A DNA stretch of 64,000 nucleotides from Streptomyces sp. DSM 110735 (GTDB lineage: Bacteria > Actinomycetota > Actinomycetes > Streptomycetales > Streptomycetaceae), in contig NZ_JACYHF010000002.1 in assembly GCF_016482685.1 (NCBI RefSeq), positions 525,008-589,007 of the forward strand, written 5' to 3'. Of the stretch, positions 24,825-33,599 are shown in pieces (within the stretch, counting starts at the first letter, position 1; every line of letters begins with the position of its first letter). The notes below the pieces were generated by a model. It saw only the letters and a list, made by a program, of their open reading frames with translations, was not told the origin of the DNA and did not search any database. A program made the position numbers and the translations under genes.

Positions 24825-25727
24825 TCAGCCGAGCTGCCGGGCCGCCGTCCGCAGCGCCTCGACCGCCGCGCGGATCGAGGGACGGCGGTCGGCGTCCGCC
24901 CGCCAGACCACGTAGACATGTCTGCGCACCCGCTGCTTGAGCGGGACCAGGACCACACCCGGCGGCACCGGATCGCGTCCCAGCAGGGGCGCGATGCACA
25001 CCCCCAACCCGGCTGCGACCAAGGCGAGTTGAGTGTGGGTCTCGCCCGCCCGGTGTCCCACGAGGGGTTCGACTCCCCGGGAGCGCAGGGTGAAGATCAG
25101 CCATTCGTGGCAGAACTCGCCCTCGCCCCAGGTGATCCACTCGTCCTCGGCGAACTCGGCGAGGTCCACCTCGGCACGGTCCGCGAGCGGATGTCCGGCG
25201 GGGATCGCGACCTCCGCGGGGTCGTCCAGCAGCGGCGCCTTGACCAGACCGTCCGGCACGGGCATCGGCTTGTTGTACCAGTCGAGCACCACCGCGAGGT
25301 CGAGGTCGCCGCGGACGACTCCGGCGACGCCCTGCTCCGGTTCCAGCTCGCTGGAGCGCACCCGCAGCCCCGGATGCAGGGCGCGCAGTCCGGCGAGCGC
25401 CGCCGGGAAGAGCCCCCGGGCGGCGGTGGGGAACGCCGAGAGGCGCAGTTCGCCGACGACCTGCCCCCGGTGCGCCTCCAGGTCCGACTGGGCCAGCTCC
25501 ACCTGGGAGAGGATGCGCGCGGCGTGCTCCGAGAGGAGCCGACCCGCGTCGGTCAGCCGGACCCCGCGTCCGTTCTTGGCGAGGAGCCGCTGCCCGACCT
25601 CCCGCTCCAGCTTGCCGAGCTGCTGCGAGACGGCGGAGGTGGTGACGTGCAGCGCGTCGGCGGCGGCGCTCACCGAGCCGTGCCGGGCGAGGGCATCCAG
25701 GGTGCGCAGGCGCTCCAGGTTCAACAT
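24825..25727 (-). CDS. LysR family transcriptional regulator
   Basis: A 300-residue LysR regulator. The N-terminal winged helix-turn-helix covers about 1-60 (H-G-S-V-S-A-A-A-D-A-L-H-V-T-T-S-A-V-S-Q). A coiled linker and a two-lobe ligand-binding domain follow. ATG 25727 is supported by a TAGGAT -10 box 7 bases upstream, so the mRNA is probably leaderless. It faces the EamA transporter gene at 25802, and by family habit probably controls that gene in response to the exported compound. Confidence 0.9.
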   Translation of the reverse strand: MLNLERLRTLDALARHGSVSAAADALHVTTSAVSQQLGKLEREVGQRLLAKNGRGVRLTDAGRLLSEHAARILSQVELAQSDLEAHRGQVVGELRLSAFPTAARGLFPAALAGLRALHPGLRVRSSELEPEQGVAGVVRGDLDLAVVLDWYNKPMPVPDGLVKAPLLDDPAEVAIPAGHPLADRAEVDLAEFAEDEWITWGEGEFCHEWLIFTLRSRGVEPLVGHRAGETHTQLALVAAGLGVCIAPLLGRDPVPPGVVLVPLKQRVRRHVYVVWRADADRRPSIRAAVEALRTAARQLG

Positions 25728-25734
25728 GTAAGCA

Positions 25735-25740
25735 ATCCTA
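25735..25740 (-). promoter_or_regulatory. -10 box (TAGGAT) of the LysR gene
   Basis: Read on the minus strand, TAGGAT ends 7 bases before ATG 25727. The 74-base gap to the divergent transporter gene must hold the LysR binding sites for both directions. Confidence 0.5.
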
Positions 25741-25801
25741 AGAGATACCGTGCGCCAATTCTCGATTGTGCTACGAAGTTGCGAGCCGCATCTTTGATGG
25801 C

Positions 25802-26800
25802 ATGAGCACGGTCTCCCCTTCCCGCACGGCAACGCCCGCATCTGCCGACTCCGCGTCCGCCGACCCCACGCCCGTCGACCTCGCGTCCGCCGATTCCGCG
25901 TCCACCCCCGCCGCCACCCCACGCCCCCGCACCGACTGGCGGCTCCGCTTCGGTCTTCTCTCCCTGATCTGGGGCTTCAGCTTCCTCCTGATCAAGGTCG
26001 GCACGACCTCGTACGCCCCGTTCCAAGTGACCCTCGGCAGGCTGGTGTTCGGTACGGCGGTGCTCGTGGCGGCGATGGCGGTCAAGCGCGAGCGACTGCC
26101 GCGCGGGGCGCGCACCTGGGGGCACATGGCGGTCGCCGCGTTCTTCCTGAACGCCGCGCCGTTCTCCCTCTTCGCCTACGCCGAGCTGACCATCCCCTCC
26201 ACCCTGGCCGGCATCTGCAACGCCACCTCGCCGCTGTGGAGCATGGTCCTCTCCCTGGTCGCCCTCTCCGAGGACCGCCCGACCCGGGTCCGCTTCGCGG
26301 GACTCGGTCTCGGCTTCCTCGGGGTGCTGACGGTCCTCGGCGCCTGGCAGGGCTTCCACGGCATCGACGCCACGGGCACGGCGATGGCCCTGCTGGCCTC
26401 GCTCTGCTACCCGGTCGGCTGGATCTACGTCCGCCGCACCCTGTCGGGCACGGGCAACTCGCACCTCGCCATGACCGGGGCGCAGTTGCTCCTGGCGACC
26501 GTGCAACTGGCTGTTGTCACACCCCTGTTCACGTCCTTCCCGACCCACTTCGCGCTCGTCCCGCTGCTCGCGGTGGCCGCCCTCGGCGCCCTCGGCACGG
26601 GCGTGGCGGTGCTCATCCAGTACGGGCTCGTCGCCGAAGTCGGGCCCACCACCGCACAGATGGTGACCTACTTCATCCCGGTCATCGCCACGGCGGCGGG
26701 CGTGGCGATCCTCGGGGAGTCGATCGCCTGGACCACTCCGGTGGGCGCGGTGATCGTCCTCGCGGGAGCCGCGCTCACCCAGGCGAGGCGGAAGAGCTGA
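25802..26800 (+). CDS. EamA/DMT family transporter 1
   Basis: A 332-residue exporter of the drug/metabolite transporter superfamily with ten hydrophobic segments in two EamA repeats. The first 45 residues are a hydrophilic Ala/Ser/Asp/Pro tail with repeated A-S-A-D-S units, absent from most relatives. It probably exports amino acids or related metabolites. ATG 25802 is the first usable start. Divergent from and probably controlled by the LysR gene. Confidence 0.88.
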   Translation: MSTVSPSRTATPASADSASADPTPVDLASADSASTPAATPRPRTDWRLRFGLLSLIWGFSFLLIKVGTTSYAPFQVTLGRLVFGTAVLVAAMAVKRERLPRGARTWGHMAVAAFFLNAAPFSLFAYAELTIPSTLAGICNATSPLWSMVLSLVALSEDRPTRVRFAGLGLGFLGVLTVLGAWQGFHGIDATGTAMALLASLCYPVGWIYVRRTLSGTGNSHLAMTGAQLLLATVQLAVVTPLFTSFPTHFALVPLLAVAALGALGTGVAVLIQYGLVAEVGPTTAQMVTYFIPVIATAAGVAILGESIAWTTPVGAVIVLAGAALTQARRKS

Positions 26801-26889
26801 GCACCGGACCCGCCACGAGGGCGGGAGCCGGAGCGCCCCGAGTCACCCGCACGGACCGTCCCGTGTCACCCGCGCAGACCGCCCCCGCG

Positions 26890-28218
26890 TCACCCGTACG
26901 ACCGCGCCGGTGACGGCCGTACCGCCGCCGCCACCGCGTCCGCCAGCGGCTCGATGTCGGACTCCGTCAGCGGCGAGACGGTGATGCGGACGCCGGGCGG
27001 GGTGTCGAGCCGGAAGCGGGCGCCGGGCGCCACGGCCCAGCCGGACTGGAGGAGCCGGGCCACGGCGCCCGTCTCGTCCGGGACCGGCACCCACACGTTC
27101 ATGCCGCTGCGCCCGTACGCGGTGACCCCGCGCCGCGCGAGCGCCTCGGTCAGCGCCGTGCGGCGCGCGCCGTAGGACCGCGCGACCGAACCGTCCACCG
27201 CGCCGTCGGCCCACAGCCTGGCCACCGCGCGCTGGAGCAGCAGGCTCACCCAGCCGGGCCCGAGCCGCTGGCGCCCGCGCACCCGGTCGACGGTGCGGGC
27301 GTCCCCGGTGAGGACGGCGACGCGCAGATCGGGGCCGTAGTTCTTGGAGACCGAGCGCACGAACGCCCAGTGCGCGGTGGCGCCCGCGAGCGGATGCGGC
27401 GGGAGGTCGACGAAGCCGTGGCCGTGGTCGTCCTCGATGAGCAGCACGTCCGGGTGTGCGCGCAGCACGCCCCGCAGCGCCCGCGCACGCGACGCGCTCA
27501 CCGAGGCGCCGGTGGGGTTCTGCGCGCGGACGGTGACGATCAGCGCCCGTGCCCCGGCGTCCAGGGCCGCGCGCAGGTCCGCCACGCGCGGACCCTCGTC
27601 GTCCACGCCCACCGGTACGGCGCGCAGTCCGAGCGCCGGGACGAGGTCCAGGACACTGCCCCAGCCCGGGTCCTCCACCGCGACCGCGTCGCCGGGTCTG
27701 AGGTGGGCGGCGAGGACCCGCTCGATGGCGTCGAGGGAGCCGGAGGTGACGGTGAGCGGACCCTCGGGCACGCCGTCGGCGTCGAGTCCGGCGCGGGCGA
27801 TGCGGGCGAGACCGGGGTCGACCGGCTCGGTGCCGTAGAGGACGGGGGCGCGGTCCGCGCGGGCGGCCGCGTCGGCGAACGCCGGGCCGAGCGGGGGCAG
27901 CAGGGCGGGGTCGGGGTTGCCGGTGGACAGGTCCCGGCCGCCGGGCGGCACCTCCACGCGCAGCTCGTCGCGACCGGTCGTGGCGGGCTTGGGACGCACC
28001 CGGCTGCCTCTGCGCCCGGCGGTCTCGATCACCCCGCGCTCGCGCAGGGTGCGATAGGCGGACGCGACGGTATTGGGATTCACCCCGAGACGCGTGGCCA
28101 ACTCCCGCAGCGGGGGCAGGACTTGTCCCGGTCGCAGCTCACCGCTGCTCACCGCGCGCTCCACACTGGCCGCGATCTCCGCTGCGCCACGCCCTTCGAT
28201 CGGATACTCTCCTAGCAC
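26890..28218 (-). CDS. MocR-type regulator (GntR HTH fused to aminotransferase fold)
   Basis: A 442-residue MocR/GabR-type protein. The GntR winged HTH is at about 1-75 (P-P-L-R-E-L-A-T-R-L-G-V-N-P-N-T-V). A fold-type I aminotransferase domain follows, with the PLP-binding Lys at about 292 (S-V-S-K-N-Y-G-P-D-L-R). Such proteins sense PLP or an amino-compound and are rarely active enzymes. It is divergent from an FMN-binding PPOX gene across a perfect 12-base palindrome (28230-28241), its likely operator. A role in vitamin B6 or amine metabolism is inference. Confidence 0.9.
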   Translation of the reverse strand: MLGEYPIEGRGAAEIAASVERAVSSGELRPGQVLPPLRELATRLGVNPNTVASAYRTLRERGVIETAGRRGSRVRPKPATTGRDELRVEVPPGGRDLSTGNPDPALLPPLGPAFADAAARADRAPVLYGTEPVDPGLARIARAGLDADGVPEGPLTVTSGSLDAIERVLAAHLRPGDAVAVEDPGWGSVLDLVPALGLRAVPVGVDDEGPRVADLRAALDAGARALIVTVRAQNPTGASVSASRARALRGVLRAHPDVLLIEDDHGHGFVDLPPHPLAGATAHWAFVRSVSKNYGPDLRVAVLTGDARTVDRVRGRQRLGPGWVSLLLQRAVARLWADGAVDGSVARSYGARRTALTEALARRGVTAYGRSGMNVWVPVPDETGAVARLLQSGWAVAPGARFRLDTPPGVRITVSPLTESDIEPLADAVAAAVRPSPARSYG

Positions 28219-28229
28219 AAAGCAGATTA

Positions 28230-28241
28230 TGCACTAGTGCA
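28230..28241. promoter_or_regulatory. Candidate MocR operator
   Basis: TGCACTAGTGCA is a perfect palindrome in the 49-base gap between the divergent MocR and PPOX genes. A related half-site, CTAGCAC, lies at 28212-28218 over the MocR start. Confidence 0.55.
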
Positions 28242-28267
28242 AGAGAAGAGTCCAGGGAGGGACCGCC

Positions 28268-28966
28268 ATGCAGGGGACCGAGGAGAAGCCCGCCGCCTAC
28301 ACGCCGACCGACCGCACCGTGCCCACCCGCTCCGCCGACCGGGCGTCGTACGACAAGGAGCTGGTGCACGCGATCCTGGACGAGGGGTACGTCTGCCACC
28401 TCGGCTTCGTGCGCGACGGCGCGCCGGTGGTGCTGCCGACGCTGTACTGCCGGGTCGGCGAGCGGCTCTACGCCCACGGCTCGACCGGTTCGCGCCCGCT
28501 GCGGATGTCCGGCGCCGAGGACCCGGGTCTGCCGGTCTGCCTCACGGTCACGCATGTCGACGGTCTGGTCCTGGCGCGCTCCGCCTTCCACCACTCGATC
28601 AACTACCGCTCGGTGGTGGTCCACGGCGTCGCTCACCAGGTCACCGACCCCGAGGAGCGCTCGATGGCCCTCGACGCCCTGGTGGACCAGGTGGTCCCGG
28701 GCCGCTCGGCCGACTCCCGTCCCGCGAACAAGAAGGAACTGGCCGCCACCGCGGTGATCCGCATCGACCTGACCGAGGTCTCGGCCAAGCTCCGCACCGG
28801 CGACGCCAACGACGAGCCGGAGGACCTCGCCCTCCCGCACTGGGCGGGCGTGCTCCCCCTCCGCAAGGGCTACGAAGCCCCGCTGTCCAACGGCGACTTG
28901 GCGCCGGAAGTTGAACTCCCCAACTATCTGGCGAAGTTGGCGGAACCCGCGACCGAGACCGTCTAA
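28268..28966 (+). CDS. Pyridoxamine 5'-phosphate oxidase-like flavoprotein
   Basis: A 232-residue protein of the Pyridox_ox_2 type, an FMN-binding split-barrel family. Visible are G-Y-V-C-H-L-G-F-V near residue 40, P-T-L-Y-C-R and H-G-S-T-G-S-R near residue 75, and a later N-Y-R-S-V-V-V-H-G segment. It is not a typical PdxH by length or motif, so the reaction is uncertain. ATG 28268 has AGGGAGGG upstream. It is divergent from the MocR gene and probably its target. Confidence 0.82.
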   Translation: MQGTEEKPAAYTPTDRTVPTRSADRASYDKELVHAILDEGYVCHLGFVRDGAPVVLPTLYCRVGERLYAHGSTGSRPLRMSGAEDPGLPVCLTVTHVDGLVLARSAFHHSINYRSVVVHGVAHQVTDPEERSMALDALVDQVVPGRSADSRPANKKELAATAVIRIDLTEVSAKLRTGDANDEPEDLALPHWAGVLPLRKGYEAPLSNGDLAPEVELPNYLAKLAEPATETV

Positions 28967-28976
28967 CCGCGCCACG

Positions 28977-29003
28977 GCCGGGGCTGACCCGTTCAGCCCC
29001 GGC
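28977..29003. terminator. Bidirectional hairpin terminator
   Basis: A perfect 11-base inverted repeat (28977-28987/28993-29003) with a 5-base loop sits between the convergent PPOX and EamA genes and overlaps the EamA stop codon. Confidence 0.75.
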
Positions 29004-29892
29004 TCGTCGTACGGACGCGTGGCGCCGACGCGGACACGGCGCGCGACTGCGCCAGGACGACAGCCCCGATCACCGCTACGGCTCCCAGCAGTTGGAGCGG
29101 GCGCAGCGCCTCGTCGAGGACGAGATACCCGAGGACCGTCGCGCACAGCGGGGACGCGAACGCGAGGAACGACACGGCGAGGGCGGGCAGTCGCGCCACC
29201 CCTCGGAACCACAGCGCGTAGGCGACCAGGGCGCCGATGACGCCGAGGTAGGCGAAGCCGCCGATGTTGCTCCAGGTGAGGTGGTCCGGCAGACCCTCGC
29301 GGGCGAGAGCGAACGGTGTCAACACCAGCCCGCCCACGGTGAGTTGCCAGCCGGTGAAGGACAGCAGACCCACCCCGTCGGGGCGCCCCCACTTCTTGGT
29401 GAGCACCAGTCCGGACGCCATGGACAGCGCGCCGAGGAGACCCGCCGCGATGCCGATGCCGTCGAGACCCGCCCCCGGTTGCAGCACCAGCAGACCGACA
29501 CCCGCCGCACCGAACAGGCAGGACACCACGTGCCGTTGGCGTATCGGGTCGTTCAGCAGGAGCGCGCTCAGCACCAGCACGATCATCGGCTGGACGGACA
29601 TCACGAGCGCGGCGACCCCACCGGGCAGGTGATAGGCGGCAAGGAAGAGGAAGTAGAAGAACGCGCCGATGTTCAGCACGCCGAGCACCGCCGCCCGCCA
29701 CCACCAGATGCCCTTCGGAAGCGTCCTGGTGACCAGCAGCAGGATCAGCCCCGCGGGCAGCGCCCGCAGCACGGACGCCAGCAGTGGCCGGTCGGGCGGC
29801 AGGAACTCGGTGGTGACGAGATAGGTGGTCCCCCACACCGCCGGGGCGAGAGCGGTGACCGCCGAGGTCACCGCGAGGCGCTGACCGCTCAC
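28993..29892 (-). CDS. EamA/DMT family transporter 2
   Basis: A 299-residue ten-segment DMT exporter with two EamA repeats and the usual W-G-T-T-Y-L-V near residue 20. GTG 29892 overlaps the nitroreductase stop (GTGA), so translation is coupled and the two form an operon. The pairing with a nitroreductase and a MarR regulator suggests it exports a toxic or redox-active compound; this is inference. Its promoter is the one in front of the nitroreductase gene. Confidence 0.88.
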   Translation of the reverse strand: MSGQRLAVTSAVTALAPAVWGTTYLVTTEFLPPDRPLLASVLRALPAGLILLLVTRTLPKGIWWWRAAVLGVLNIGAFFYFLFLAAYHLPGGVAALVMSVQPMIVLVLSALLLNDPIRQRHVVSCLFGAAGVGLLVLQPGAGLDGIGIAAGLLGALSMASGLVLTKKWGRPDGVGLLSFTGWQLTVGGLVLTPFALAREGLPDHLTWSNIGGFAYLGVIGALVAYALWFRGVARLPALAVSFLAFASPLCATVLGYLVLDEALRPLQLLGAVAVIGAVVLAQSRAVSASAPRVRTTSRG

Positions 29893-30599
29893 CTCGCCTC
29901 TCCGGAGACCTGGTCACGGCGCCCGGCGCCGGTCCCGCACGGTGTCGGGCCGTAGGTCTCCCGGTGAACCGTCAGGGAACGGTCCCGGCGGCCGGGATGC
30001 GTCCGGGACTCGGCGGGACGGCCGAGCGGCAGAAGCAGGGCGATGTGCAGATCGTCGCGGTCCGGAATGCCGATGGCCTTCTTGACCTCTGCCTCGTCCC
30101 AGCCGTTCATGGGGCTGGTGGCGAGCCCCGCGGCGTGCGCGGCGATCATCAGGAAGGACGCGGCGATCATGGCGTCCTTCACCGCGTACTCGCGCTCAAG
30201 ACCCCGGCGGCGCGGGTCCGCGTAGAAGGCGCGCGCGTCGCCGGGCGCGGCGGCGGCGAACGGCTCCGGCCACGCTCCCCCGCGCCGTGCCCGCTCCCAG
30301 ATGTCGCCGCGGTCCTCGCGCCAGGCGCCGGACTCGGCGACGAAGACCAGTGTCACCGGCGCCTCCCGGGGATGCGGCTGCCCGCCCGTGGCGTCGGCGA
30401 GCGCCGCGCGGCCCGGCTCGTCGGTGACGACGACTACGGACCGCGCCTGGAGGTTGAAGCTCGACGGCGCCTCCAGCGCGAGGTCGACCAGTTCCTGGAG
30501 CAGGTCGGCGGGCACGGGGTCCGGCCGGTAGTGACGGATGCTGCGACGCGAGCGGATGACGCGGGACACGGCGTCACGCTCCAGCGGAGACAACTTCAC
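29889..30599 (-). CDS. Nitroreductase family protein
   Basis: A 236-residue FMN-dependent nitroreductase-like enzyme. The opening motif R-S-R-R-S-I-R-H-Y near residue 17 and S-S-F-N-L-Q near residue 47 are FMN-binding signatures, and A-P-S precedes the latter. These enzymes reduce nitro-aromatics or quinones with NAD(P)H. GTG 30599 has GAGGT about 9 bases upstream; GTG 30614 is an alternative that would be nearly leaderless. A promoter at 30626-30655 and palindromes nearby tie it to the divergent MarR gene. Confidence 0.85.
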   Translation of the reverse strand: MKLSPLERDAVSRVIRSRRSIRHYRPDPVPADLLQELVDLALEAPSSFNLQARSVVVVTDEPGRAALADATGGQPHPREAPVTLVFVAESGAWREDRGDIWERARRGGAWPEPFAAAAPGDARAFYADPRRRGLEREYAVKDAMIAASFLMIAAHAAGLATSPMNGWDEAEVKKAIGIPDRDDLHIALLLPLGRPAESRTHPGRRDRSLTVHRETYGPTPCGTGAGRRDQVSGEAR

Positions 30600-30614
30600 G
30601 ACCGAATACCTCAC

Positions 30615-30626
30615 TTCGACGTCGAA
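30615..30626. promoter_or_regulatory. MarR operator, nitroreductase side
   Basis: TTCGACGTCGAA is a perfect 12-base palindrome lying over the predicted transcription start of the nitroreductase operon. A related half-site, TGACGTCGAG, is at 30632-30641. Confidence 0.6.
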
Positions 30627-30655
30627 CTATCTGACGTCGAGAAAATATGCCGTCA
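30626..30655 (-). promoter_or_regulatory. Promoter of the nitroreductase-EamA operon
   Basis: On the minus strand, TGACGG (30655-30650) and GATAGT (30631-30626) are spaced by 18 bases. The start site would fall inside the palindrome at 30615-30626, so binding there should block transcription. Confidence 0.55.
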
Positions 30656-30675
30656 CCTAGGATGGCGTCAAACAC

Positions 30676-30687
30676 TTCGATGTCGAA
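30676..30687. promoter_or_regulatory. MarR operator, MarR side
   Basis: TTCGATGTCGAA has the same 5-base arms as the site at 30615-30626 and lies 61 bases away, just past a possible TAGGAT -10 (30658-30663) of the MarR gene. The position fits autorepression. Confidence 0.6.
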
Positions 30688-30695
30688 TCAAGCTG

Positions 30696-30723
30696 GTCCG
30701 GCGAGAGCAGTCCGGCGAGAGCA
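30696..30723 (+). repeat. Perfect 14-base tandem repeat in the MarR leader
   Basis: GTCCGGCGAGAGCA occurs twice in a row (30696-30709, 30710-30723) in the 5' untranslated region, 16 bases before the MarR start. Confidence 0.8.
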
Positions 30724-30739
30724 AGGGTGAGGTGACCAC

Positions 30740-31225
30740 ATGCGGGACGCCGTCGACGGCTTCCTCGGTCAATGGGCCGACCGGCGCGACGACTTGGACC
30801 TCGACGCGATGGGCACGATCGGCCGCGTGCTGCGGCTGTCCCGGCTCGTCGGCGCGCGCGTGAAGGAGTACTTCGCTCAGCACGGCATCGAGACCTGGGA
30901 GTTCGACGTGCTCGCCACGCTCCGCCGTGGTGGCCGACCGCTCACGGCGAAGGAGCTGGCCGCGAGCGTCATGATCGGCTCGGCGGCTCTGACCAACCGG
31001 GTCGACCGGCTCGTCGCCCGTGGTCTCGTCACGCGCGAGGCGGTCCCGGGCGACCGGCGCAGCCTGCACATCGACCTGACCGAGGAGGGCCGGGCGCTGG
31101 TCGACGCGACCGTGGAGGGGCATGTCCGCAACCAGCGCGAGATCCTCTCGGGTCTGTCCCCGCAGGACGCCGACGAGTTCAACCGGCTGCTGCGCACCCT
31201 GCTGATCTCCCTGGGGGACGAGTGA
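30740..31225 (+). CDS. MarR family transcriptional regulator
   Basis: A 161-residue MarR regulator. The winged HTH runs from about 55 to 110 (L-T-A-K-E-L-A-A-S-V-M-I-G-S-A-A-L-T-N-R and the wing P-G-D-R-R-S). Flanking helices form the dimer interface. It is divergent from the nitroreductase-EamA operon; the two TTCGA/TCGAA palindromes between them are its likely sites. A third EamA gene ends close to its 3' end on the other strand. Probably a repressor relieved by a toxic or phenolic ligand. Confidence 0.88.
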   Translation: MRDAVDGFLGQWADRRDDLDLDAMGTIGRVLRLSRLVGARVKEYFAQHGIETWEFDVLATLRRGGRPLTAKELAASVMIGSAALTNRVDRLVARGLVTREAVPGDRRSLHIDLTEEGRALVDATVEGHVRNQREILSGLSPQDADEFNRLLRTLLISLGDE

Positions 31226-31308
31226 TCTCCCTGAGGGGCGACGCCCGCTGACACGGCCCGCCTCCGCCGACCCGGGGCGGCGGACCGTGCCGACGGACCG
31301 CTCCGGCG

Positions 31309-32259
31309 CTACGCGGGCACCGGCACCCGGTCTCCGGCGCCACGCGCCTCCCCCGCCGCGAGCGCCGCGACCGCGCCGAGCATCAGCAGGGTGCCCGTCA
31401 CCGTGGCCGCCGTCAGGTGCTCGCCGAGCAGGGCGACGGCGAGGACGGCGGCGGTCACCGGCTCCAGGAGCATGATCACGGAGACGGTGGCGGAGCGTAC
31501 GGCGGCGGCTCCCGCGAAGTAGAGCGCGTACGCGAGGGCGGTGGGCACGGAGGCGAGGTAGGCGAGCAGCGCGAGGAGCCGCAAGGGGTGCCCGGTGTGC
31601 GGGAACACCCCTCCGACCAGGGCGAACGGCAGCAGGCACAGGGTGGTGACCGCGAAGGCGCCGACCGTGGTGGCTCCCGCGTCACCCGCTCCCGTACGAC
31701 CCCACCAGCGGGTCAGCAGCGTCATCGCGCTGTAGCCCGCGGCCGAGCCGAGCGCGCAGAGCACACCCGCCGGACGGACGGTGCCGCCCGAGCCGCCGAG
31801 GGTGAGCACGGCGAGCCCGGCGAGCGCGCCGCCGACCGCGAGGACACCTCCGGCACCGAGCCGTTCCCCGAGCAGGAACCGGGCGCCGAGCGCGATGAGC
31901 ACGGGACCGGCGCCGAGGGTCACGACGGTGGCGACAGCGAGCCCGGTGGCGTCCACGGCGGCGAAGTAGGCGGTCTGGAAGACGGCAAGACCGACACCGG
32001 TGGCCAGCGCCTGCCGCAGCAGGGCGGCGCGATCACGCGGGGCGGCAGCCCGGGAGCGGCGCCCGCGGCGCAGCAGCCGGCCCGCGACCAGCAGGACGAG
32101 TCCCGCCGCGCAGCGCCAGAAGGACAGGGCGAAGGGGCCCATGCCCCCGGTCCGGTAGACCAGGGAGGCGACGGCGCCCGCCGTGCCCCAGGTCGCACCG
32201 GTGACGGTCAGATAGAGCAGGCCACGCCCGACGGGCAGGCCGGAGACAGCGTTCGACAC
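31309..32259 (-). CDS. EamA/DMT family transporter 3
   Basis: A 316-residue ten-segment DMT exporter with two EamA repeats (W-G-T-A-G-A near residue 24; [12 protein letters not shown] near residue 265). The last feature resembles amino-acid/metabolite exporters. It is monocistronic and convergent with the MarR gene. An inverted repeat at 32278-32294 just upstream of the start may be its operator. Substrate unknown. Confidence 0.87.
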   Translation of the reverse strand: MSNAVSGLPVGRGLLYLTVTGATWGTAGAVASLVYRTGGMGPFALSFWRCAAGLVLLVAGRLLRRGRRSRAAAPRDRAALLRQALATGVGLAVFQTAYFAAVDATGLAVATVVTLGAGPVLIALGARFLLGERLGAGGVLAVGGALAGLAVLTLGGSGGTVRPAGVLCALGSAAGYSAMTLLTRWWGRTGAGDAGATTVGAFAVTTLCLLPFALVGGVFPHTGHPLRLLALLAYLASVPTALAYALYFAGAAAVRSATVSVIMLLEPVTAAVLAVALLGEHLTAATVTGTLLMLGAVAALAAGEARGAGDRVPVPA

Positions 32260-32277
32260 GAGGTTTCTCCGCAGAAA

Positions 32278-32294
32278 CGCACTGGATCAGTGCG
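32278..32294. promoter_or_regulatory. Inverted repeat upstream of EamA 3
   Basis: CGCACTG-GAT-CAGTGCG has perfect 7-base arms and a 3-base centre, 19 bases before the predicted start. It could be an operator or part of a 5' hairpin. Confidence 0.45.
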
Positions 32295-32449
32295 GAAGTG
32301 GGAAGGCGTCCGACTCGGACGCGCGGACTTCATCTGCGGGCAGCGCCGTCCCGCCCGGCGCGCGCTGCGCGGGGCGTGTTCTTCCCGGAGGCCCGCCTCA
32401 GGCAGCCGGGGGCGGAAGGACGAGTGCGCTGGAGTACATGATCACCAGC

Positions 32450-33451
32450 CTAGGCGGCGGTCCCCCGCGCGGACAACTCCCGTTCCGCGCCGCCGCTCTC
32501 CGCGACCGGCTCCGCGAACCCCTTGGCGGGTGTGGCGGACTGCGCGATGAACGCGCCGACCAGGACGACCGCGCCGCCGAACACCTGCGGCGCCGAGAGG
32601 TGCTCACCGAGCAGCACCCAGGCGAGCACGGTCGCGATGACCGCCTCCAGACAGGCGACGACCCCGGCGACCTGCGGCGAGAGCCGCCGTACCGAGAGCA
32701 CGCCGGTGACGTACGCGAGCACGGTGGCCACGAGGACGATCCAGACGAGCAGCACGGCGGCGGGCACGGCGCTGCCGTCGAGCCGCACGCTGCCGCCCAG
32801 CACCCGCCAGTCCATGCCCCACGGGCGGGCGACGACCGTGAGGACGACGGCACCGACCAGCAGACCGTACGCGATCACGCCCAGCGGGTCCGGCGCCTCC
32901 TCGCCCGCGTCGCCGCCCTGGTCGGACAGGACGAAGTAGCCGACCTGGCAGCAGGCGGCGCCGAGCGCGAACAGCAGACCGAGCACGTCGAAGCTCAGCC
33001 CCGACCAGACCTCGACGACACAGGCGAGCCCGCCCGCCGCGAGGACGACACCGAGCGCGGCGGCCTTGGTGACCGGCCTGTGCTGCACGAACCGCACCCA
33101 GCCCAGCACCAGCGCGGGCGCCAGATACTCCACGAGCAGCGCCACGCCGACCGGTATGCGCGAGAGCGAGGCGAAGTAGCACGCCTGGACTCCGGCGACG
33201 GCGAGGAGCCCGAACCCGGCGAGCAACGCGGGGCGGCGCAGCGGCAGATCACAATGACGCACGGCCACGGGGAGCATGACCAGCGCGGCACCGGCCACGC
33301 GCAGCCACACGACATGCAGCGGGTCGAGCCCCGCCTCGATCAGCGGCTTGGCCGCGACTCCCGACCCACCGAACGCCACGGCCGACACCAGGGCGAGCCC
33401 CAGCCCGGCGCCGCGGCCGCCTTCTCTGCTCCCAGACGCGTGCACGCGCAC
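32450..33451 (-). CDS. EamA/DMT family transporter 4
   Basis: A 333-residue ten-segment DMT exporter with two EamA repeats; the second carries A-C-L-E-A-V-I-A-T-V-L-A near residue 285. The last 30 residues form a hydrophilic tail. GTG 33451 is used; GTG 33445 is equally possible. It is the fourth EamA gene in about 8 kb. It is on the same strand as EamA 3 but 190 bases upstream of it, without clear coupling. Confidence 0.87.
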   Translation of the reverse strand: MRVHASGSREGGRGAGLGLALVSAVAFGGSGVAAKPLIEAGLDPLHVVWLRVAGAALVMLPVAVRHCDLPLRRPALLAGFGLLAVAGVQACYFASLSRIPVGVALLVEYLAPALVLGWVRFVQHRPVTKAAALGVVLAAGGLACVVEVWSGLSFDVLGLLFALGAACCQVGYFVLSDQGGDAGEEAPDPLGVIAYGLLVGAVVLTVVARPWGMDWRVLGGSVRLDGSAVPAAVLLVWIVLVATVLAYVTGVLSVRRLSPQVAGVVACLEAVIATVLAWVLLGEHLSAPQVFGGAVVLVGAFIAQSATPAKGFAEPVAESGGAERELSARGTAA

Positions 33452-33599
33452 ATGATGACAGGCGACGACATGAGCGTCACCCTTTTTAACTCCTGTCTCG
33501 GGGAGTGGACCGGGGCGCGGTGTGGGCGGCGGGAGTGACGGTGACGACGGACGCGCCGACGGGGCGGCAGCCCCCGCGAGCGCCCGGGATCAGCAGGGG

